Assembly: GCF_023507705.1 (NCBI RefSeq)
Contig: NZ_JALBGD010000001.1
Coordinates: 372,001-436,000 of the forward strand
Length of the DNA: 64,000 bases
Source of the DNA: Stappia sp. WLB 29
GTDB lineage: Bacteria; Pseudomonadota; Alphaproteobacteria; Rhizobiales; Stappiaceae
Reading direction: 5' to 3'
How positions within the stretch are numbered: the stretch's first letter is position 1; every line of letters starts with the position of its first letter. The position numbers and the translations under genes are program-made. Positions 6,508-16,089 of this stretch are shown piece after piece. Under the pieces are notes generated by a model. That model worked only from the letters and a program-made list of their open reading frames with translations. It was not told where the DNA came from and made no database searches.

Positions 6508-9341
6508 GCGGTCGCCTCCTTGCCGGCCTTCAGCCGCTTCTCTTCCACCTGCTGCCGCTTGCGGCCCCGCTGGAGCATGTAGACCAGGCCGAGCAGCAGC
6601 AGTGCCGGAATGTAGAACAGTTCGCGCGGCGGCTGGGCGGTGGGCACATCCAGCGTCTGGAAGACCTGATCGAAGTCGAAACCGGCCTGCTGAGCGGGCG
6701 AATCGTAGGCGGTACCGTCGACGATCAGCTTTCCGTCCTGCTCGAACACCATCAGGCCGAAGGCTTCAAGTCGCTCTTCGCCCGTCGCCTCGCTGCCGAC
6801 CGGGATCATCATCGTCAGCGTGATGGGATCGCCGACATCGTTGATGCCCGCGACGGTCGTGCGCAGCTCCGCGCCCGGCGTTGCCCGCTCCAGCGTCTCG
6901 ACCAGGCTGGTCGGCTCGACCTGATCATAGGGCGCGACGGTGAGGTCCATCCAGAAACCGGGACGGAACAACGTGAACGCAACCAGGATCAGCGCCGTCG
7001 ATTCCCACAGCCGCGAGCGGACGATGAAGTAGCCCTGCGCCCCGGCCGTGAAGACCAGGATCGCCGCCGTCGCGACGATGAAGACCACGACGCCCTCCAG
7101 CGGCGTCACGTCGATCAGCAGGATGTCGGTGTTGAAGATGAAGAGGAACGGCAGCAAGGCGGTGCGCAGCGAATAGAAGAACGCCACGAAGCCGGTGCGG
7201 ATGGGATCGCCGCCCGACACGGCCGCTGCCGCAAATGAAGCCAGTCCCACCGGCGGCGTCACGTCCGCCATGATGCCGAAGTAGAAGACGAACAGGTGAA
7301 CCGCCACGAGCGGAACGATCAACCCGTTCTGCTGTCCCAGCGCAACGATCACCGGCGCCAGCAGCGACGAGACGACGATGTAGTTCGCCGTCGTCGGCAG
7401 GCCCATGCCGAGGATCAGGCTGAGGATCGCGGTGAAGATCAGGATCAGCAGGATCTGGCCCTGGCTCAGGAACTCGACCAGCGCCGCCAGCACCGCGCCG
7501 ACGCCCGTCTGCGACACCGCACCGACGATGATGCCGGCCGCCGCAGTGGCAATACCGATGCCGATCATGTTGCGGGCGCCGGCGATCATGCCGTCGATCA
7601 GCTCCGACCAGCCGCGCGCCACCGTTCCTTCCGTCGGCTCCTTGCGGAAATAGGCGAAGAGAGGGCGCTGGGTCAGCAGGATGAAGATCATCAGCATCGC
7701 CGCCCAGAACGCCGAGAGCGACGGCGACAGACGCTCCACCATCAGGCACCAGATCAGCACGAAGACGGGCAGCAGGAAGTGCAAGCCAGACTTGACCGTC
7801 GGCCCCGGATCCGGCAGCCGCACCACAGGCACGTTCGGGTCGTCCATCTCCAGGTCGGGAAACTGTGCGCAATACCGCACCAGGCCGATATAGACCGCCA
7901 GGAGAAGCACCGCGACCGCCCACTGCGTCCAGTCGCCGGTAACGCGCGACAACACATCCATGAAGAAGAACAGGCCGAAGGCTGCGATGGAGGAGACGCC
8001 GATCACCAGCGCCCCGGTCGACAGGACGCGCATGCGCGTATCCTCGCCGGCGCGCGAGCGCAGCAGCGCCAGCACGCAGGCGATGAGCCCTAGGACAATC
8101 AAGACCGCGAACAAACGGTTGCCGGAACTGCCGAGCGCCTCGAAAACCGCAAACAGGTAGTAGATGCCGCCGGCGATCGCCAGCATCACCGAGATCGTCA
8201 CGCCAAAGGAAATCAGCGCCCATTTCAGCGGCTTGGGCTCGCTCGCCCGCGGCAGGCCTTCCATTCCCTTCCGCATCGCTTCCAGATGCACGATGTAGAC
8301 GAGGGCGATGTAGGAGATGATCGCCGGGATGAAGGCGTGCTTGACCACCTCGAAATACGAGATGCCGATATATTCGACCATCAGGAAGGCGGCGGCGCCC
8401 ATCACCGGCGGCATGATCTGCCCGTTGACCGACGAGGCAACCTCGACGGCGCCGGCCTTTTCGCGCGAGAAGCCGACGCGGCGCATCATGGGGATGGTGA
8501 AGGTGCCGGTCGTGACCACATTGGCGATGGACGAACCGGAAATGAGGCCGGTCATGCCGGAGGCGACGACGGCCGCCTTGGCCGGCCCGCCGCTGAAATG
8601 GCCCATCAGCGAGAAGGCCACCTTGATGAAGTAGTTGCCCGCCCCCGCCTTGTCGAGCAAGGCGCCGAACAGCACGAACAGGAAGACGAGATCTGTCGAG
8701 ACGCCGAGCGCGATGCCGAACACGCCCTCCGTCGACAGCCACTGGTGGAAGGCGACGGCGTTGAAGCTCGCGCCCTTCCAGGCCAGCAGGCCGGGCGCGT
8801 AGGGCCCGAGGAACGTGTAGCCGAGGAAGATGATCGCGACGATCATCAGCGGGGGGCCGAGCGCCCGGCGCGTCGCCTCTAGCAGGAACAGGATGCCGAG
8901 CACGGCGACGACGACGTCGGTGCCGTTCGGGTTGTTCGGACGGTCGGCAAGCCGCGAGCCCATGAGGCTCTTGATCAGCGCGGTGTCGAAGACGAAGAGA
9001 TAGAGCGCGCAGGCGGTCGCTCCGATGGCCAGCGCCCAGTCCGCGATCGGCACGGAGCGCCGCGGAGAACTGCGAAAGGCAGGAAACACGAGATAGGCGA
9101 GGAACAGCGCGAAGGCGAGATGGATCGGCCGCGCCTCGCGGCTCGAGAACACGCCGATGCCGAGGCTGTAGGGCAGCGGCGAGGCGATCCAGATCTGGAA
9201 CAGCGACCAGGCCAGCGCGACGCCGGCGATCAGCATGGCCACCTGTCGGTTGGTCGGATTGCGGCCGCCTGTATCGGTCGAGGCGACCAGATCCTCAAGC
9301 TCGGACGCGCTTAGCTGTCCCTTGTTCGTGCCTTCGCTCAT
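6504..9341 (-). CDS. TAXI-type TRAP transporter, fused small and large permease subunits
   Basis: Secondary, ion-driven permease of a tripartite (TRAP) importer. At 945 aa it is a DctQ-DctM fusion. A soluble start (SEGTNKGQLSASELEDLV) and early membrane helices (VAMLIAGVALAWSLFQIW) are followed by the DctM-like region with GLISGSSIANVVTTGTF and GMGLPTTANYIVVSSLLAP. It is longer than simple fused TAXI permeases. The extra C-terminal part from about residue 760 contains a soluble segment (GFWMDLTVAPYDQVEPTSL onward, with SPAQQAGFDFDQVFQTL) and a final helix, resembling the DUF3394 tail of this family. The ATG before SEGTNKG was chosen. The substrate cannot be read from sequence; TAXI systems often carry organic acids or amino acids. 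Confidence 0.9.
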   Translation of the reverse strand: MSEGTNKGQLSASELEDLVASTDTGGRNPTNRQVAMLIAGVALAWSLFQIWIASPLPYSLGIGVFSSREARPIHLAFALFLAYLVFPAFRSSPRRSVPIADWALAIGATACALYLFVFDTALIKSLMGSRLADRPNNPNGTDVVVAVLGILFLLEATRRALGPPLMIVAIIFLGYTFLGPYAPGLLAWKGASFNAVAFHQWLSTEGVFGIALGVSTDLVFLFVLFGALLDKAGAGNYFIKVAFSLMGHFSGGPAKAAVVASGMTGLISGSSIANVVTTGTFTIPMMRRVGFSREKAGAVEVASSVNGQIMPPVMGAAAFLMVEYIGISYFEVVKHAFIPAIISYIALVYIVHLEAMRKGMEGLPRASEPKPLKWALISFGVTISVMLAIAGGIYYLFAVFEALGSSGNRLFAVLIVLGLIACVLALLRSRAGEDTRMRVLSTGALVIGVSSIAAFGLFFFMDVLSRVTGDWTQWAVAVLLLAVYIGLVRYCAQFPDLEMDDPNVPVVRLPDPGPTVKSGLHFLLPVFVLIWCLMVERLSPSLSAFWAAMLMIFILLTQRPLFAYFRKEPTEGTVARGWSELIDGMIAGARNMIGIGIATAAAGIIVGAVSQTGVGAVLAALVEFLSQGQILLILIFTAILSLILGMGLPTTANYIVVSSLLAPVIVALGQQNGLIVPLVAVHLFVFYFGIMADVTPPVGLASFAAAAVSGGDPIRTGFVAFFYSLRTALLPFLFIFNTDILLIDVTPLEGVVVFIVATAAILVFTAGAQGYFIVRSRLWESTALILVAFTLFRPGFWMDLTVAPYDQVEPTSLVETLERATPGAELRTTVAGINDVGDPITLTMMIPVGSEATGEERLEAFGLMVFEQDGKLIVDGTAYDSPAQQAGFDFDQVFQTLDVPTAQPPRELFYIPALLLLGLVYMLQRGRKRQQVEEKRLKAGKEATA

Positions 9342-9413
9342 GAGCCCCCCACAGGTTCCACCCAAGCCATGTCGCGTCCGCCGGACGGGCCTGACCACGA
9401 TCTGAAAGAGAAT

Positions 9414-9442
9414 GGGCCGGCGCGAAGGATTCGCGCCGGCCC
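9414..9442 (-). terminator. Intercistronic hairpin between TAXI binding protein and permease genes
   Basis: A perfect 13-bp inverted repeat, GGGCCGGCGCGAA / TTCGCGCCGGCCC with a 3-nt loop, begins 10 nt after the binding-protein stop. On the transcribed strand it is followed by ATTCTCTTTC rather than a clean T-run. It therefore looks like a partial terminator or an mRNA-stabilising hairpin, giving more binding protein than permease. Confidence 0.6.
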
Positions 9443-9452
9443 CGGAGCTGGA

Positions 9453-10421
9453 TTACATCCAGCCGCGCTCCTTGTAGTAGCGCTCTGCCCCCTCGTGCAG
9501 CGGCGCCGAGAGGTTGTTCTTGATCATGTCCTCTTCCTTCAGGTTCTCGAAGGCGGGATGCATCTGCTTGAAGCGGTCGAAGTTCTCGAACACCGCCTTG
9601 GTCACCGCGTAGATGACGTCCGGCGAGGTCTTGGTCGATGAAACGAAGGTGGCGCCCACGCCGAAGGTCGTGGTGTCCTCGTCGGTGCCCGCATACATGC
9701 CGGCCGGGATGGTCGCCATGGAATAGAACGGGTTGTCGTCGACCAGCTTGCGGATGACGTCATTGTCGACATTGATCAGGCGCGACTCGCACGACGTGGT
9801 CGCCTCCTTGATGGTTCCCGCCGGGTGGCCGACGGTGAAGACGATGGCGTCGATCTTGTTGTCGCACAGGGCGGCAGACTGCTCGGCCGACTTCAGCTCC
9901 GCGGCAAGCGAGAAGTCCGATGCGCTCCAGCCCATCTTGTCCATCACCACCTCGAAGGTAGCACGGGCACCGGAGCCCGGATCGCCCATGTTGACGCGCT
10001 TGCCCTTGAGGTCGTCGAAGGTCTTGATGCCGGAATCGGCGCGCGCCACCACGGTGAACGGCTCCGGATGCACGGAGAAGACCGCACGCAGTTCTTCGAA
10101 CTTGCCGTCCGGGAACGTGTCGGGAGCGGTGCCGTTGTAGGCATGGTACTGCCAGTCCGACTGGGCGACGCCCATGTCGAGGTCGCCGGCGCGGATGCCG
10201 TTGATGTTGGACACCGAGCCGCCGGTCGTGTGCGTGCACTTGATGTCGTGCTCGGCCGAGCCGCGGTTGACGAGACGGCAGATCGCGCCGCCGACCTGGT
10301 AGTAGACGCCAGTCTGGCCGCCGGTGCCAATGGTGACGAAGGTCTCGGCCTGGGCCGTGCCGGACAGCGCCATGGCGCCGGCGACCATCGTCCCAAGGGT
10401 CAATGATTTGAAGAGTTTCAT
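9453..10421 (-). CDS. TAXI family TRAP transporter substrate-binding protein
   Basis: Periplasmic receptor of the TRAP importer. The 322-aa precursor has a signal peptide (MKLFKSLTLGTMVAGAMAL, cleavage near AQA/ETF). The mature start TFVTIGTGGQTGVYYQVGGA is diagnostic of the TAXI (TRAP-associated extracytoplasmic immunogenic) type, as is the later GKRVNMGDPGSGARATFEVV segment. A good ribosome site (GGGAGG, 7 nt before the ATG) supports the start and excludes upstream in-frame extension. It is the first gene of a unit continuing into permease and stress protein. Confidence 0.93.
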   Translation of the reverse strand: MKLFKSLTLGTMVAGAMALSGTAQAETFVTIGTGGQTGVYYQVGGAICRLVNRGSAEHDIKCTHTTGGSVSNINGIRAGDLDMGVAQSDWQYHAYNGTAPDTFPDGKFEELRAVFSVHPEPFTVVARADSGIKTFDDLKGKRVNMGDPGSGARATFEVVMDKMGWSASDFSLAAELKSAEQSAALCDNKIDAIVFTVGHPAGTIKEATTSCESRLINVDNDVIRKLVDDNPFYSMATIPAGMYAGTDEDTTTFGVGATFVSSTKTSPDVIYAVTKAVFENFDRFKQMHPAFENLKEEDMIKNNLSAPLHEGAERYYKERGWM

Positions 10422-10766
10422 GCAGTGCCTCCCGTGATAGGCAGCGGTTTCGTGCGACACGCAAGGGCGGACCGTCAGGACGGGCCTCCCGGTTGGAAGC
10501 GCTTCAGGAAGATCGCAGACCCCGTCCCCGGGGCCGTCATTCGCGCGCAAGGCCCGATCCGGTCAGGGATCGCGCCGCCTGCCGGCAGTCTCTAAAGCTG
10601 CCTTCGCACGAACAACTGCCTCCCCTCCTTGCTTCTGGCGCGTGAGCTGGACAGGACTGCCACAGCCTTCCCGCGAAAATGCGGAAAGTCAGGTTAGACC
10701 GAAACGCGACGATCTTCCAACCCCCTGTAGAGGTTCTGGAAAAATTGGAGAAAGGACCTTGGGAGG

Positions 10767-10787
10767 ATTGCAGGACAATCTTGCAAT
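10767..10787. promoter_or_regulatory. Inverted repeat in the control region of the TRAP genes
   Basis: ATTGCA-N9-TGCAAT, a perfect 21-bp dyad with six-base arms. It lies within the 426-nt gap between the TAXI gene start and the small gene upstream. Its size and symmetry suit a dimeric regulator, and the TRAP unit is the nearest downstream target, about 350 nt away. No adjacent regulator gene is visible. Apart from this dyad I see no coding or structural signal in that gap. Confidence 0.3.
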
Positions 10788-10847
10788 ATCGGACAGACGA
10801 TCGGAGCGGCCGCGCATCGACGGCTGTCGCTCTTGTGTGCCAGAGCT

Positions 10848-11138
10848 TCAGTCGCCGCTCTTGCCGCCGTGAATGACTTCGAGGAAATTGCGGCGCAGCT
10901 GAGCCTCGTCCTGCCCTTCGCGCAAGCCCTGGCGCCACTGATCTATGACGAGGCGCAAGGCCAGCGTTTCGCGCGTATGCGGCAGGTGGCTGAGATAATC
11001 GGTGAAATAGTCGTCGAGTGCCTGACGGTCGAGCGCACCTTGTGCGATCAGCCCATGGATGAGAGCCATGGTCGCAGCGATGTGCCCCCGCAGGAACTCA
11101 TACTCTGCCGTGCTGTTGCCGCCGGAGGTGTCAGACAT
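10848..11138 (-). CDS. Small helical protein of unknown function
   Basis: A 96-aa acidic, probably all-helical soluble protein (MSDTSGGNSTAEYEFLRGHI, later TRETLALRLVIDQWRQGLRE). No signal peptide, membrane segment or recognised motif is seen. Third-position GC is high, as in neighbouring genes, which supports coding. The start was taken at the ATG giving MSDTSGG; an upstream in-frame start would add 20 residues of low-complexity sequence. I do not recognise the family. It stands alone between the TRAP unit and tRNA-Lys. Confidence 0.65.
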   Translation of the reverse strand: MSDTSGGNSTAEYEFLRGHIAATMALIHGLIAQGALDRQALDDYFTDYLSHLPHTRETLALRLVIDQWRQGLREGQDEAQLRRNFLEVIHGGKSGD

Positions 11139-11505
11139 CGTCTCGTGCGTCCGTCCCGTCGTTGTAGTGGTCACTCGCCTCTGCCGACAGTTGTACACAG
11201 CATAGGGCGGATGGTCGATAGACGATGCGCGCCCCTTGCGGACAGAGCCGGCGCCGGGGCATCGCTCCCGTCATTCCCAAACGTAACTCTACATCATGAA
11301 GGAAGGGTTTTCCAACCGGACCGATGAGCAAATGATCAACAAGCCAGTCCCTGCGCAAAATATCACCGACGGCCGTAAACACCGTCGGAACAAACGCAGC
11401 GGAACGGAAGGAATATGAGCAGCTTCGGTGGGGCGCTTGCAGCGCGCGGCCACCCACCTCACCTCGCCCGATATCTCTCCAATGCCACGGATATCGGGGA
11501 GGTTT
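11139..11505. other. Gene-free stretch before tRNA-Lys
   Basis: About 370 nt with lower GC than its surroundings. It holds a 7-bp inverted repeat (CCGACGG / CCGTCGG, 11366-11388) and a 41-codon plus-strand frame (11296-11418) that lacks a ribosome site and the local codon bias. I see no convincing gene in it. Confidence 0.5.
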
Positions 11506-11581
11506 TGGTGAGCCCGCAGGGGCTCGAACCCTGGACCTACTGATTAAAAGTCAGTTGCTCTACCAACTGAGCTACAGGCTC
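11506..11581 (-). tRNA. tRNA-Lys (anticodon TTT)
   Basis: A 76-nt tRNA read on the minus strand. The acceptor stem GAGCCTG pairs with CGGGCTC; the D-arm is AGCTCAGTTGGTAGAGC, the anticodon arm CTGACTTTTAATCAG with TTT at the centre, and the T-arm contains GGGTTCGAGCCC. The discriminator base is A and the 3' CCA is encoded. It decodes AAA and AAG lysine codons. Confidence 0.97.
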
Positions 11582-11592
11582 ACACGCGCGTT

Positions 11593-11621
11593 CCTGTAAC
11601 AATGTGCGCCCGACGTGACAA
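11593..11621 (-). promoter_or_regulatory. Possible promoter of tRNA-Lys
   Basis: On the minus strand TTGTCA is followed after 17 bp by TACAGG, which would start transcription just ahead of the tRNA. The -10 element is weak, so the call rests mainly on the -35 box and position. Confidence 0.4.
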
Positions 11622-11631
11622 GAGGCGAATT

Positions 11632-11657
11632 GGCGAGGGTGGATAACCGCCCTCGCC
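11632..11657 (-). terminator. Hairpin after the RND pump gene
   Basis: An 8-bp stem GGCGAGGG / CCCTCGCC with a 10-nt loop begins 8 nt after the efflux-pump stop. The T-run is poor (AATTCG), so it is only terminator-like. Confidence 0.4.
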
Positions 11658-11664
11658 GCACCGC

Positions 11665-14600
11665 TTACGCCGGCTTGGTTTCGCCCCTTGCGACATCGGC
11701 TCCGGCGTAGATTCCCTTGAGGCGTTCGCGCAGGATCTGCATGACCACGTAAAGCACCGGGATCAGCACCACGCCGAGCGTTGTGGCGAACAGCATCCCG
11801 CCGAACACCGCGAATCCGATGGCCTTCTGGCTGGCCGCGCCCGCACCGCTCGCGGTGACCAGCGGAACCACACCGAGCAGGAAGGCCAGCGCCGTCATCA
11901 TCACGGCGCGGAAGCGCAGATGCGCCGCCTCGCGGGCCGCGGCAATGATCGACTTGCCCTTCTCCCGCTCCTCCATGGCGAACTCGACGATCAGGATGGC
12001 GTTCTTAGCACCAAGACCGACGAGCATGATCATGCCGATCTGGGTGTAGAGGTTGACGTCGCTCCCCGTGGCCGCCACCGCGGCAAAGGCGCCGAGCAGC
12101 GCCACCGTCACCGACATCAGGATCGCCAGCGGCATCGACCAGCTTTCGTACTGGGCGACCAGGAAGAGATAAGCGAAAAGGATCGACAGCATCAGCACGA
12201 TGACAACCACCGCGCCCGCGCCCTGCTGCTGCAGCGCGGAGCCGGTCCACTCGTAGGCGTAGCCGGACGGAAGCGCCTCGGCAGCCCCCCGCTCCATTTC
12301 GGTAATGGTGTCGCCGGTGGACATTCCCGCTTTCGGCTCCGCATTGACCGAGGCGGAGCGGAACATGTTGTAGCGATTGAGGATCTGCGGGCCGAGCACG
12401 TTCTCGACGCTGACGATGGACCGCAACGGAACCATGTCTCCCGCCTCGTTGCGCACATGCAGCTGCGCGATGTCGTCGGCACGGTCGCGCATGGCACCCT
12501 CGGCCTGAATCATCACGCGATAAACGCGCCCGAACAGGTTGAAATCGTTGACGTAGTACCCGCCGAGATAGGATTGCAGCGTCTGGAAGACATCCGCAAT
12601 CCGGATGCCGAGCAGCTTCGCCCGCTCCCGGTCGAGATCGACGAAGAGCTGCGGCACGTTCGCCCGGAAGGTCGAATAAGCCTGTGCGATCGAAGGCTGC
12701 TGATTCGCCGTATAGACGAGCGAGCCGACCGCCGAGGCGAGATCCTGCGGCGTGCCGCCGCCCGTCTGCTGCACCTTCATCTCGACGCCGGCGGTGGTGC
12801 CGAGGCCGGGAATCGGGGGAGCGTTGAAGGCGATGATGTTGGCGCCGGGGATTGTCGAGAACGTCGCCCAGAGCTTGGCGAGGATACCGTTGGCGCTCAA
12901 CTCCGGCGTCTCGCGCTCGCCCCAGGGCTTCAGCTTGACGATGACCATGCCCGAGTTCGGCGACAGGCCCGAATTGAGGATCGAGAAGCCGTTGACCATA
13001 ATGATGTGCTGGATGCCGTCGATGCCTTCCAGCATCTCCTCCATCCGGTCGGTGATCTCGGTGGTGCGCGGCAGCGCCGCGCCGTCGGGCAGCTGCACGT
13101 CCACCATCAGGTAGCCCTGGTCCTCCAGCGGCAGGAAGCCCTGCGGCAGGCGGCCGCTCATCACCACGATCAGCGCGACGGCGGCACCGACGCCGAGAAG
13201 GCCCAGGAACGAACGGGGCAGCAGGCGCGATACGATCCCGACATAGCCGTCGCGAGCCCGTCCGATGCCCTTCTCGAACACCGCCAGCAGGCCGCGCGGC
13301 GGGCCCGAGCGGGCCTTCAGCACCAGCCCGCACAGGGCCGGCGACAGGGTCAGCGCATTGATCGAGGAAATCACCACCGAGACCGAGATCGTCACGGCGA
13401 ACTGCGAGTAGAGCCGGCCGGTGATCCCCGGCATGAAGATCGTCGGCACGAACACCGCAAGCAGCACCAAGGTGGTGGCGATCACCGGCGTGGTGATCTG
13501 CGCCATCGCCTTCTCGGTCGCTTCCTTGGCCGACAGACCCTCCTCGGCGATGATGCGCTCGACATTCTCCACCACGATGATGGCATCGTCCACGACGATG
13601 CCGATGGCCAGCACCAGCGCAAAGAGGCTGATCGTGTTGAGCGACATGCCCGCCAGCAGCAGGACGGCGAACGTGCCGATCAGCGACACGGGGATGGCGA
13701 TGGTCGGAATGATCGTCGCTCGCCAGTTGCCGAGAAACACGAAGACGACCGCCACCACCAGCGCGAAGGTCATCATCAAGGTCATGACCACGTCGTCGAG
13801 CGAACGTTCGACGAACTCGGTCGTGTCGAAGGGAATGTCGTAGGCGATGTCGTCGGGGAACGCGCGGGACAGTTCCTCCAGCCGCGTCCTCACCCCTTCG
13901 GCGACGGCAAGCGCATTCGCACCCGGCGCCTGGTAGATCGCCAGCACGGTGGCCGGCTTGCCGTCGTAGCGCCCGCTTGCGGCGTAGAACTGCGACCCGA
14001 GCTCGACCCGCGCCACATCGCCGATGCGCACCAGCGCTCCGTCCTCGCCCGTGCGCAGCACGATGTTGCGGAACTCCTCGACCGTAGACAGGCGCCCCTG
14101 CGCCCGCACGGTGTACTGGAACTGCTGCCCCTCGGGCGCCGGAGGCGCGCCGATCTGGCCGGCCGCGACCTGCAGGTTCTGGTCCTGGATCGCCGCGATG
14201 AAGTCGGACGGCGTCATCGACAGGGCCGCCAGCCGGTTCGGGTCGAGCCAGATCCGCATGCCGTAGGCGAAGTCGGTGAGCACGTCGGCCTTGCCGACGC
14301 CCTTCACGCGGGCGAGCGAATCCTTGAGGTTGATCGAGGCGTAATTGGCGAGAAACAGCTCGTCATAGGTGCGGTTGGGCGAGAACAGCGTGACGACCAG
14401 CAGCATGTTGGTGCTGGCCTTCTGCACGGTCACGCCGCTGCGGGTGACGTCGGCCGGCAGCACGCTCGTCGCCTGCGACACGCGGTTCTGCACATTGACG
14501 GCCGCAATGTCCGGATCGGTGCCGACATCGAAGACGATGTTCAGCGAGTAGCTGCCGTTGTCGGAGCTGTTCGACGACATGTAGAGCATGTTGTCGACAC

Positions 14601-14814
14601 CGTTCACCTCGGCTTCGATGGGCGCCGCGACGGTCTCTTCCAGCACCTGCGCGCTGGCGCCGGTATAGCTGGCGGAGACGTTGACGACCGGCGGGGTGAT
14701 GTTGGGGAACTGCTCGACCGGCAGCGACATGTATCCCAGCGCGCCGGCGATGGTAATGACGATGGAGATGACCAGCGCGAATTTCGGCCGGTTGATGAAG
14801 ATCCGCGAGAACAT
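11665..14814 (-). CDS. RND multidrug efflux pump, HAE-1 (AcrB/MexB/BepE) family
   Basis: Inner-membrane, proton-driven exporter of 1049 aa, the normal length for AcrB-type pumps. The N-terminus [20 protein letters not shown] is typical. The proton relay is intact: a paired Asp in [17 protein letters not shown] (AcrB Asp407/408) and the Lys in [15 protein letters not shown] (AcrB Lys940), marking a drug pump rather than a metal pump. It lies 5 nt behind the membrane-fusion protein gene. No outer-membrane channel gene or local regulator is present, so a TolC-type channel must come from elsewhere. Confidence 0.95.
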   Translation of the reverse strand: MFSRIFINRPKFALVISIVITIAGALGYMSLPVEQFPNITPPVVNVSASYTGASAQVLEETVAAPIEAEVNGVDNMLYMSSNSSDNGSYSLNIVFDVGTDPDIAAVNVQNRVSQATSVLPADVTRSGVTVQKASTNMLLVVTLFSPNRTYDELFLANYASINLKDSLARVKGVGKADVLTDFAYGMRIWLDPNRLAALSMTPSDFIAAIQDQNLQVAAGQIGAPPAPEGQQFQYTVRAQGRLSTVEEFRNIVLRTGEDGALVRIGDVARVELGSQFYAASGRYDGKPATVLAIYQAPGANALAVAEGVRTRLEELSRAFPDDIAYDIPFDTTEFVERSLDDVVMTLMMTFALVVAVVFVFLGNWRATIIPTIAIPVSLIGTFAVLLLAGMSLNTISLFALVLAIGIVVDDAIIVVENVERIIAEEGLSAKEATEKAMAQITTPVIATTLVLLAVFVPTIFMPGITGRLYSQFAVTISVSVVISSINALTLSPALCGLVLKARSGPPRGLLAVFEKGIGRARDGYVGIVSRLLPRSFLGLLGVGAAVALIVVMSGRLPQGFLPLEDQGYLMVDVQLPDGAALPRTTEITDRMEEMLEGIDGIQHIIMVNGFSILNSGLSPNSGMVIVKLKPWGERETPELSANGILAKLWATFSTIPGANIIAFNAPPIPGLGTTAGVEMKVQQTGGGTPQDLASAVGSLVYTANQQPSIAQAYSTFRANVPQLFVDLDRERAKLLGIRIADVFQTLQSYLGGYYVNDFNLFGRVYRVMIQAEGAMRDRADDIAQLHVRNEAGDMVPLRSIVSVENVLGPQILNRYNMFRSASVNAEPKAGMSTGDTITEMERGAAEALPSGYAYEWTGSALQQQGAGAVVVIVLMLSILFAYLFLVAQYESWSMPLAILMSVTVALLGAFAAVAATGSDVNLYTQIGMIMLVGLGAKNAILIVEFAMEEREKGKSIIAAAREAAHLRFRAVMMTALAFLLGVVPLVTASGAGAASQKAIGFAVFGGMLFATTLGVVLIPVLYVVMQILRERLKGIYAGADVARGETKPA

Positions 14815-14819
14815 CGGCG

Positions 14820-15965
14820 CTACTCCGCCGAGCCGGCGGCGAGCGCGGCGTTGACCGGCACGCCCGGCCGCACCTTCTGCAGGCCGAGCGTGATCACGCG
14901 CTCACCCTCCTGCAGACCTTTCGTCACGGCGAAATCCGTGTCGACCTGCTGGCCGAGCTCGACATAGCGCTGCTCGACGGTCTCGTTGCTGCCCACCACC
15001 AGCACGAAGGGGCCGCGCTGGTCGCGCTGCACCGCCGACTGCGGAATGACGATCTCCTTCATCGACACCGGCGCTTCCACGACGACCTCGACAAAGGTGC
15101 CGGCGACCAGAAGCAGGTCGGGATTGCTGAAGCGCCCGCGGACCGCGATCGTTCCCGTCTTCGAATCGACCACGTTGTCGATGAAGACGATCTCGCCGTC
15201 CTGCGCGTAGCGCTGGCCGTTCGGCAGGATCACGTGGATGCCCGGCAACGCGGCCTTGTCGCCGACCGCCTCCGCCGGATTGGCGCCGCGCACCGCATCC
15301 AGATAGTCCTTCTCGCTGATCGCGAAACTCACATACATCGGATCGGTGCGTACCAGCCGCGCGATCGGGCCGCTCGACGGGCCGACCACATCGCCGACGC
15401 TGAAATTGCTCCTGCCGATCTTGCCGGCAAACGGCGCCGTGATGTCGGTGTAGCTCAGGTTGAGCTCGGCCTGGGTGATCGCGGCATTGGCGGCCGCGAC
15501 CGAGGCATCGGCCTGCTCCTTGGCCGCAAGCGTCGCCTGGTACTTGGCCTGGGAGACGTGCCCCTTGTCGAGCAAGTCCTTGTCGCGCTCCAGGTCGGAG
15601 GCCTTCAGCGCCGCATCGGCAGCCGCACGCGCCGCCTCAGCCTTGGCGGAGGCCAGAGCCGCCTCGTAAGGCGCGCGCTCGATGGTGAACAGCAGCTGGC
15701 CGCTCTGCACGGTCGCACCATCATCGACATTCTTGGAATTGAGGAACCCGGAAACCCGGGCGATCAGGTTGACGTCGTCGACCGCCTGCACACGCCCGAC
15801 GAAGCGGGCGGACTGGCGCACCTCCTTGGAGACGGCTGCTGCGACGGTGACGGAAGGGGGCGGCGCTTCCGGCGTCGAGCTGTCCTGCGACGGGTTGCAG
15901 GCGGCCAGCGCCACCGCAAGGCCCGGAACGAGGCTCACGCGCAGGAACGAACGCAGCTGGCCCAT
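14820..15965 (-). CDS. RND efflux periplasmic adaptor (membrane fusion) lipoprotein
   Basis: Adaptor that joins the RND pump to an outer-membrane channel. The 381-aa protein has a lipoprotein signal ([15 protein letters not shown], acylated Cys in the AAC lipobox), a biotinyl/lipoyl-like half motif ([20 protein letters not shown]), a coiled-coil hairpin rich in Ala, Lys and Glu (about residues 95-165) and the second lipoyl half ([19 protein letters not shown]). It is the promoter-proximal gene of the two-gene efflux operon. Confidence 0.94.
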   Translation of the reverse strand: MGQLRSFLRVSLVPGLAVALAACNPSQDSSTPEAPPPSVTVAAAVSKEVRQSARFVGRVQAVDDVNLIARVSGFLNSKNVDDGATVQSGQLLFTIERAPYEAALASAKAEAARAAADAALKASDLERDKDLLDKGHVSQAKYQATLAAKEQADASVAAANAAITQAELNLSYTDITAPFAGKIGRSNFSVGDVVGPSSGPIARLVRTDPMYVSFAISEKDYLDAVRGANPAEAVGDKAALPGIHVILPNGQRYAQDGEIVFIDNVVDSKTGTIAVRGRFSNPDLLLVAGTFVEVVVEAPVSMKEIVIPQSAVQRDQRGPFVLVVGSNETVEQRYVELGQQVDTDFAVTKGLQEGERVITLGLQKVRPGVPVNAALAAGSAE

Positions 15966-16089
15966 AATCGTAACCTCCCCCCGAGCGCCCGGATACCGGA
16001 CGCCGGTCTATTAGACGAAAGAGAAGCGGTTATGACACCGCCCCTCGCACAGCCGTTTTCTGTAGCTTTCGGAAGGGTACGCAGGCAAC

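Noticed and set aside
11296-11418. Plus-strand frame of 40 codons (MKEGFSNRTDEQMINK...) near tRNA-Lys
   Set aside because: No ribosome site, third-position GC well below that of the surrounding genes, and no recognisable motif. Retained only as a note.
11920-14967. Very long plus-strand open frame opposite the RND pump gene
   Set aside because: It is the antisense shadow of a clear AcrB-type gene in high-GC DNA; its product is a compositionally biased His/Arg/Asp-rich sequence without domains.
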